Shown: piece by piece, positions 7,139 to 10,108 of the stretch
Layout: each line of letters starts with the position of its first letter
How positions within the stretch are numbered: position 1 is the first letter of the stretch
Assembly: GCA_009926815.1 (NCBI GenBank)
Contig: RFOC01000059.1
Coordinates: forward strand, 1 to 10,108
Origin: Planctomycetota bacterium
GTDB taxonomy: Bacteria > Planctomycetota > Phycisphaerae > Phycisphaerales > SM1A02
DNA: 10,108 nucleotides
Reading direction: 5' to 3'
The notes under the pieces: model-generated
Database searches by the model: none
What the model saw: only the letters and a program-made list of their open reading frames with translations
What the model was told of the DNA's origin: nothing
Made by a program: the position numbers and the translations under genes

Positions 7139-7705
7139 TTGTCCGACCAAAGTCAGGACAATCCGTCGCTGTCTGCTCTCTTCGAGAGCATCTATGGCCG
7201 GCTCAAGGAGCTGAGTGCCATGTGCATGCGCTCGCAGCCGGCAGGACACACGCTGCAACCCACGGCCGTGGTGCACGAGGCTTTCGTCAAGCTTGCCGAC
7301 CGCGATCCGGGTGAATTCAAGGGCGAGGAGCATTTCATGGCCACGGCGGCCACGGTGCTTCGCACGGTGCTGGTGGATCACGCCCGTCGTCGGCGGAGCA
7401 AGAAGCGCGGCGGCACTGGCTGGAAGGCAAGCACGGACGAGTTCCATCCCATCGATCCCACGGTCGAGGTGGGTGGCGTCCTTGCCCTGGAGGACGCGCT
7501 GCAGGCGCTGGCGAAGAACGATGCGCGAGCGGCTCGGGTGGCCGAACTCCGGATCTTCGGCGGTCTGCCCATGGACCAGGTCGCCCGGCTGGTGGATCTG
7601 AGCGTGGCCACCGCGGAGCGGGATTGGCGCCTGGCCAGGGCCTGGCTCGAGAAGGAATACGACGTCTGCGTGCGGTCGATCAGCGCCGCGGAGGCCGGGG
7701 CATGA
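7139..7705 (+). CDS. ECF-type RNA polymerase sigma factor (planctomycete sigma-70 ECF family)
   Basis: A 188-residue two-domain sigma factor that would direct RNA polymerase to a dedicated set of promoters. Region 2 spans about residues 10-85, with HTLQPTAVVHEAFVKL (37-52), EHFMATAATVLRTVLVDHARRRR (64-86, in pieces) and the RRSKKRGG tail. Region 4 spans about 118-172, with LRIFGGLPMDQVARLVDLS and the helix-turn-helix ending TAERDWRLARAWLEKE. These blocks are typical of the expanded ECF family of planctomycetes and acidobacteria. The acidic D-A-E-D stretch usual in region 2.2 is replaced by QPTA, with Thr42. TTG at 7139 is chosen because it gives the full region 2 and sits at leaderless spacing from TGGAAT; the next ATG (7220) would cut region 2. 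No anti-sigma gene is adjacent; instead a kinase gene overlaps the stop by ATGA. Confidence 0.9.
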   Translation: MSDQSQDNPSLSALFESIYGRLKELSAMCMRSQPAGHTLQPTAVVHEAFVKLADRDPGEFKGEEHFMATAATVLRTVLVDHARRRRSKKRGGTGWKASTDEFHPIDPTVEVGGVLALEDALQALAKNDARAARVAELRIFGGLPMDQVARLVDLSVATAERDWRLARAWLEKEYDVCVRSISAAEAGA

Positions 7706-8769
7706 GCCTGGCCAATCCCGAGCGCAGCGCCAACCGCTGGGCCCTGGTGCGGGGCCTGTTCGAGGCCGTCTCGGGACTTCCCATGCCCGAGAGGCCAGGA
7801 TTCCTGGACTACGCGTGTCCGGATCCGGGCATCCGCCAGGAAGTGGAGTCTCTGCTCGCGGCCGACGAGTTGGCCGACACCTGGAGCATGCCAGCGGACC
7901 GGGTCGCCGCGATGCCGGCGTGCGAACCGGTGCCCTCGGTGCCGGGGTACGCCATCGAGCGACTCATCGGTTCCGGTGGTGCGGGCAGCGTGTACTTGGG
8001 TCGAAACACGCTCTCGGGGCGACGGGTGGCCATCAAGGTGGTCCGTTCGCTCGCGGTGGGCAGCCAGGCCCTGCAGCGGTTCCGCCAGGAATGCCGGGCG
8101 CTGTCGCGCCTGTCGCACCCCGGCATCGTGCAGCTGGTCGAGACGGGTTCGTCGCCGGGCGGCATCACCTATCTCGTCATGGAGCACGTCGATGGCGTCG
8201 CCATCGACCGCTGGCGCAATGATCGGCAGCCGTCACCGGCCATGTGCATCGATGTGATGCGTCAGATGCTGGCGGCCCTGGCGCATGCCCATGATGCGGG
8301 GGTGATCCATCGGGACATCAAGCCCGCCAACGTGCTCGTGGATGCATCGACCACCGTGAAGTTGCTTGACTTCGGCGTGGCCAGGCTGCACTCGCAGGAA
8401 GGCCACCGCACCGGTTTCAAGACGGAGACGGGGCATCTCATTGGCACCTTCGCCTACATGAGCCCGGAGCAAGCCGATGGCGGAGGCGAGCGGATCGGCG
8501 TGGCCAGCGATGTCTACCAGTCCGCGCTGCTGCTCTTCGAGTTGCTGACGGGGCGGCTGCCGTACGACACGGATGGACGAAGCGCCGCGGCCCTGCTGCG
8601 GGCGGTGCTCATGGATCGTCGTGTCGCGCTCTCGGAACTGCGTCCCGGCCTGCCCGCTGCACTGGGCGAACTGCTGGATCGGGCTCTCGCCATCGATCCC
8701 TCGCAGCGACCGCCGACGGTCCGCGCCTTCGATGCGGAACTTGCAGGGCTTCTTCCCCACCTAGGCTGA
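7702..8769 (+). CDS. Hanks-type serine/threonine protein kinase, soluble
   Basis: A 355-residue kinase whose ATG overlaps the sigma factor stop. Residues 1-60 form a small helical domain (RWALVRGLFEAVSGL, EVESLLAADE) seen in front of many planctomycete and acidobacterial kinases. The kinase domain runs from about 83 to 350: glycine loop IGSGGAGSVYLG (89-100), VAIKV with Lys112, helix C Glu130 in FRQEC, catalytic loop HRDIKPANVL (203-212), DFG (223-225) and GTFAYMSPEQ (248-257). All catalytic residues are present, so it should be active. The activation segment between DFG and GTFAYMSPEQ contains Thr237, Thr241 and Thr243. The protein stops at the end of the kinase domain; no transmembrane helix, WD40 or TPR part follows, unlike many relatives. 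The coupling suggests the sigma factor is its substrate. Input signal unknown. Confidence 0.93.
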   Translation: MSLANPERSANRWALVRGLFEAVSGLPMPERPGFLDYACPDPGIRQEVESLLAADELADTWSMPADRVAAMPACEPVPSVPGYAIERLIGSGGAGSVYLGRNTLSGRRVAIKVVRSLAVGSQALQRFRQECRALSRLSHPGIVQLVETGSSPGGITYLVMEHVDGVAIDRWRNDRQPSPAMCIDVMRQMLAALAHAHDAGVIHRDIKPANVLVDASTTVKLLDFGVARLHSQEGHRTGFKTETGHLIGTFAYMSPEQADGGGERIGVASDVYQSALLLFELLTGRLPYDTDGRSAAALLRAVLMDRRVALSELRPGLPAALGELLDRALAIDPSQRPPTVRAFDAELAGLLPHLG

Positions 8770-8825
8770 AAGCCAACCCGCGCTGAAAGGCTGCCGGCGT
8801 TCCGGGACGGGCTTTGACCGAAGCC

Positions 8826-9347
8826 TCAGCCGGCGACCGCGCGGCGGCCGCCCAGTTCAAGGCACGCGGCCTCGACATCGCAGCCAGCACCGATCACCAG
8901 CGTGGTGCTGCCAAGCGCGGAGGCCGTCATGGTGTAGCGACCCATCGGCAAGTTCAGTGGGGCCGCATCGGCACCGCGGGCTGTCACGTCGGGCACGGCG
9001 AGCCGACCGAAGGCATCCCACACGCTGACCTCGGCCTCGCGACCATGGACCAGGGCCCACAGCGGCAGGCTCAGGCCCCGAGGATCCTCGACGGTGAACT
9101 CAACCTCCACGTCGGCCCGCTCAGGACCCGAGAGCATGGCGTGGAACCGATCCTCGCGGATTCGGAGCGAGATTCCTGCCGGCGACCCATCGGGCCGCAG
9201 CTCGAACCTCTGATCCTCGCGGGAGAAGTGGAGGACTTCCCTTCGGACCACGGCTCGGCCGGGCAGCCAGAGGACCAGATCGGCCCGAGTCAGGCGGGGT
9301 CCACTCACCGAGGCGTCGGTGTTCAGGTTGTTGGCGGACTTCGCCAT
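8826..9347 (-). CDS. Conserved-looking hypothetical protein
   Basis: I do not recognise this gene. From ATG 9347 it gives 173 residues without signal peptide or membrane helix. The middle (21-110) looks beta-rich, with alternating hydrophobic strands such as LVLWLPG, DVEVEFTVED and LSLPLWALVHG. The end contains EVSVWDAFGRLAVPD and LNLPMGRYTMTASALG (132-147), which recall Ig-like or carboxypeptidase-regulatory-like folds in which a GRYT-type strand follows a proline turn; this is only a resemblance. The frame is open further upstream to 9467, but the residues there (MVKPHGWRGRTRSMSQ) look like read-through of non-coding sequence; neither start has a clear Shine-Dalgarno or -10 element at leaderless spacing. 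It converges on the kinase gene with 56 bp between stops, and no good terminator is seen in that gap. Confidence 0.6.
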   Translation of the reverse strand: MAKSANNLNTDASVSGPRLTRADLVLWLPGRAVVRREVLHFSREDQRFELRPDGSPAGISLRIREDRFHAMLSGPERADVEVEFTVEDPRGLSLPLWALVHGREAEVSVWDAFGRLAVPDVTARGADAAPLNLPMGRYTMTASALGSTTLVIGAGCDVEAACLELGGRRAVAG

Positions 9348-9464
9348 ACACCCTGAGAAACGAGATTGGCGGGCCGAATCCCTCACGCTGATCGCAAATC
9401 CTGAAACTTTGTAGCGATTTTGGGACATCGACCGCGTGCGGCCCCGCCAGCCATGGGGTTTCAC

Positions 9465-9470
9465 CACAAT
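9465..9470 (+). promoter_or_regulatory. -10-like element CACAAT in front of the candidate small RNA
   Basis: CACAAT is identical to the hexamer in front of proC and would place a transcription start at about 9477. No -35 hexamer is seen 17 nt upstream, so the call rests on the hexamer, its identity to the proC element and the downstream terminator. Confidence 0.3.
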
Positions 9471-9476
9471 TTCAAG

Positions 9477-9629
9477 GGTTGGATGAGGGACAGGGGGTCG
9501 AGATCGCGTTTTCCATGGTGTCGAGGTGCTCTCGTCCGTTCACGAGGGCCCCTCAGGCAAGCTTGGGGCCGCTTCCCTTTTGGCGGCCGAACCCCCGGCG
9601 GCCCCTTTTCGCCGGGGGTTTTGCTTTTT
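9477..9629 (+). ncRNA. Candidate structured small RNA (about 150 nt)
   Basis: A strong plus-strand terminator at 9590-9629 has no plus-strand gene before it: the nearest upstream gene is on the other strand. Between a -10-like CACAAT (9465) and the terminator lie two more hairpins: an 8-bp stem with one G-U pair (9528-9535 with 9542-9549, loop ccgttc) and a 6-bp stem GGCCGC/GCGGCC (9567-9572 with 9583-9588). An open frame starting at TTG 9479 crosses the terminator, which argues against a protein product. I do not recognise 6S, SRP, RNase P or tmRNA motifs. Alternatives are the 3' end of a transcript antisense to the hypothetical gene, or an attenuator leader of the downstream gene. The start is a guess; the end is well supported. 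Confidence 0.4.
9590..9629 (+). terminator. Strong intrinsic terminator
   Basis: AACCCCCGGCG (9590-9600) pairs perfectly with CGCCGGGGGTT (9610-9620) around a 9-nt loop (9601-9609), giving an 11-bp stem. The T-rich run TTTTGCTTTTT (positions 9619-9629) follows on the plus strand. The other strand has only two T residues after the stem, so the signal is directional. Confidence 0.85.
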
Positions 9630-9660
9630 CAGGGCCGCACGCCTTTGATTCCGGCCCGGG

Positions 9661-9689
9661 TTGACGCTACTGCCCAACCCCCAGACAAT
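9661..9689 (+). promoter_or_regulatory. Sigma70-type promoter of the Lys/Pro-rich gene
   Basis: TTGACG (9661-9666, five of six matches) is separated by exactly 17 nt from GACAAT (9684-9689, four of six matches). Transcription would start near 9696, leaving a leader of about 50 nt before the GTG at 9747. It lies just after the terminator, so the downstream gene is insulated from upstream transcription. Confidence 0.6.
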
Positions 9690-9746
9690 TCTCGGTCCAC
9701 GCCCGGGTCCAGGCCCCCAACGGACCCCTATCCGCGGAAATCCAAA

Positions 9747-10108
9747 GTGCCCACCAAGAAGCCCTCCAAGAAGGTCGCCAAGAAGCCCGCCGCCAAGCCG
9801 ACCGCCAAGGTCACCAAGGCGGCATCGGGCGGCATGAAGCCCATCCACGCGGCCAAGCCGGCGGCGCCTGTGGTGCCCTCCTCACCGCCGCCGCCGACCA
9901 AGAAGCATCCGAACCGGGTGCCGCCTCCGCCGATCGGAAAGAACGCGCCGCGGCCCATGCCCAAGAAGGAACCGGTCGAGGAGAAGGGCAAGAAGACTCC
10001 CAAGATCGACTACGCCACCGCGCTCAGCGTGGCCGCAGTGGCCGTGAACCAGAAGGTCGATGCCTCGGGCTACGTGCTGGTCAATGGTCGCCGCGTGCGC
10101 GTGCTCAG
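9747..10108 (+). CDS. Lys/Pro/Ala-rich protein, N-terminal part (cut by window end)
   Basis: From GTG 9747 the frame is open to the window edge (120 codons). The first 85 residues are low complexity: MPTKKPSKKVAKKPAAKP, a PSSPPPPTKKHP proline run and KKEPVEEKGKKTPK. They are strongly basic, like histone-H1-type tails. A more ordinary sequence begins at about 86: KIDYATALSVAAVAVNQK, then GYVLVNGRRVRVLS. The product is unknown. Basic tails of this kind occur on nucleic-acid-binding proteins of planctomycetes, and a DksA/TraR-type regulator is one possibility, but any diagnostic domain would lie beyond the edge. GTG is preferred because it lies downstream of the promoter and begins the KKP repeats; the upstream ribosome binding site is weak. 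The opposite strand is also open here, but that reflects the repetitive Lys/Pro codons. Confidence 0.65.
   Translation, partial: MPTKKPSKKVAKKPAAKPTAKVTKAASGGMKPIHAAKPAAPVVPSSPPPPTKKHPNRVPPPPIGKNAPRPMPKKEPVEEKGKKTPKIDYATALSVAAVAVNQKVDASGYVLVNGRRVRVL

Larger units (their letters stand above)
9348..9746. other. Gene-poor region with candidate RNA gene, terminator and promoter
   Basis: About 400 bp without a convincing coding sequence. The left part (9348-9460) shows nothing clear and should contain the promoter of the minus-strand hypothetical gene. From 9465 the plus strand holds a -10-like CACAAT, three successive hairpins, the last being a strong intrinsic terminator ending near 9629, and then a sigma70-type promoter at 9661-9689 followed by a leader of about 50 nt to the GTG at 9747. 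Confidence 0.6.

Noticed and set aside
6981..7214. 77-codon plus-strand frame between accA and the sigma gene
   Set aside because: No ribosome binding site, no conserved-looking segment, and it overlaps the sigma factor gene out of frame.
9348..9467. 40-residue N-terminal extension of the minus-strand hypothetical protein
   Set aside because: The added residues look like translated non-coding sequence; ATG 9347 starts a more ordinary protein, although the start is not certain.
9479..9664. 61-codon frame from TTG 9479 at leaderless spacing after CACAAT
   Set aside because: It runs straight through the strong terminator at 9590-9629, so a transcript would end before its stop codon.
9728..10003. 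Minus-strand 91-codon frame rich in Gly and Phe
   Set aside because: It is the complement of the Lys/Pro codons of the plus-strand gene, which has a promoter and a sensible product.
1..10108. CRISPR arrays, tRNA or rRNA genes, insertion sequences, phage or toxin-antitoxin genes
   Set aside because: Looked for and not seen: no regularly spaced repeats, no cloverleaf or rRNA motifs recognised, and no transposase or integrase-like frame.

Overview
The window comes from a high-GC bacterium, most likely a planctomycete (Phycisphaerae-like, possibly from a metagenome). The grounds are a planctomycete-type ECF sigma factor translationally coupled to a Hanks-type Ser/Thr kinase, strongly G/C-ending codons, and a recurring start architecture in which a -10-like hexamer lies 6-8 nt before the start codon, as expected of leaderless mRNAs. 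The lineage is inferred from protein flavour, not from a marker gene.

Left end (1-2157, minus strand): a large UbiD-family decarboxylase reads from 2157 down to about 358. It then continues in frame into an unrelated piece of a class III (CaiB/BaiF) CoA-transferase that runs off the window. The two parts differ in family and codon use, so this looks like an assembly chimera or, less likely, a real recombination joint. Everything right of about 370 appears to be one coherent genome.

Middle (2326-6900): a plus-strand cluster holds a putative lipoprotein, an ABC ATPase and an ABC-2-type permease (the last two overlap by ATGA), which together suggest an export or envelope-remodelling transporter. 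A pyrroline-5-carboxylate reductase-like gene (proC, minus) converges on it. proC is divergent from accA, the acetyl-CoA carboxylase carboxyltransferase alpha subunit; only 66 bp separate them, with a -10-like element on each side.

Right half (6901-8769): a 238-bp intergenic region with a 14-bp perfect palindrome precedes an ECF sigma factor (TTG start) overlapping by ATGA a short soluble Ser/Thr kinase. The sigma factor lacks the acidic motif usual in region 2.2 and has a threonine there, which suggests activation by phosphorylation from the coupled kinase.

Right end (8826-10108): an unrecognised minus-strand gene is followed by a roughly 400-bp gene-free region. That region holds a strong plus-strand intrinsic terminator with no coding gene in front of it, preceded by two further hairpins and a -10-like element, so it is a candidate small RNA gene. 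A good sigma70-type promoter then leads into a Lys/Pro/Ala-rich ORF that is cut by the window edge. No tRNA, rRNA, CRISPR array, insertion sequence or phage gene was seen.
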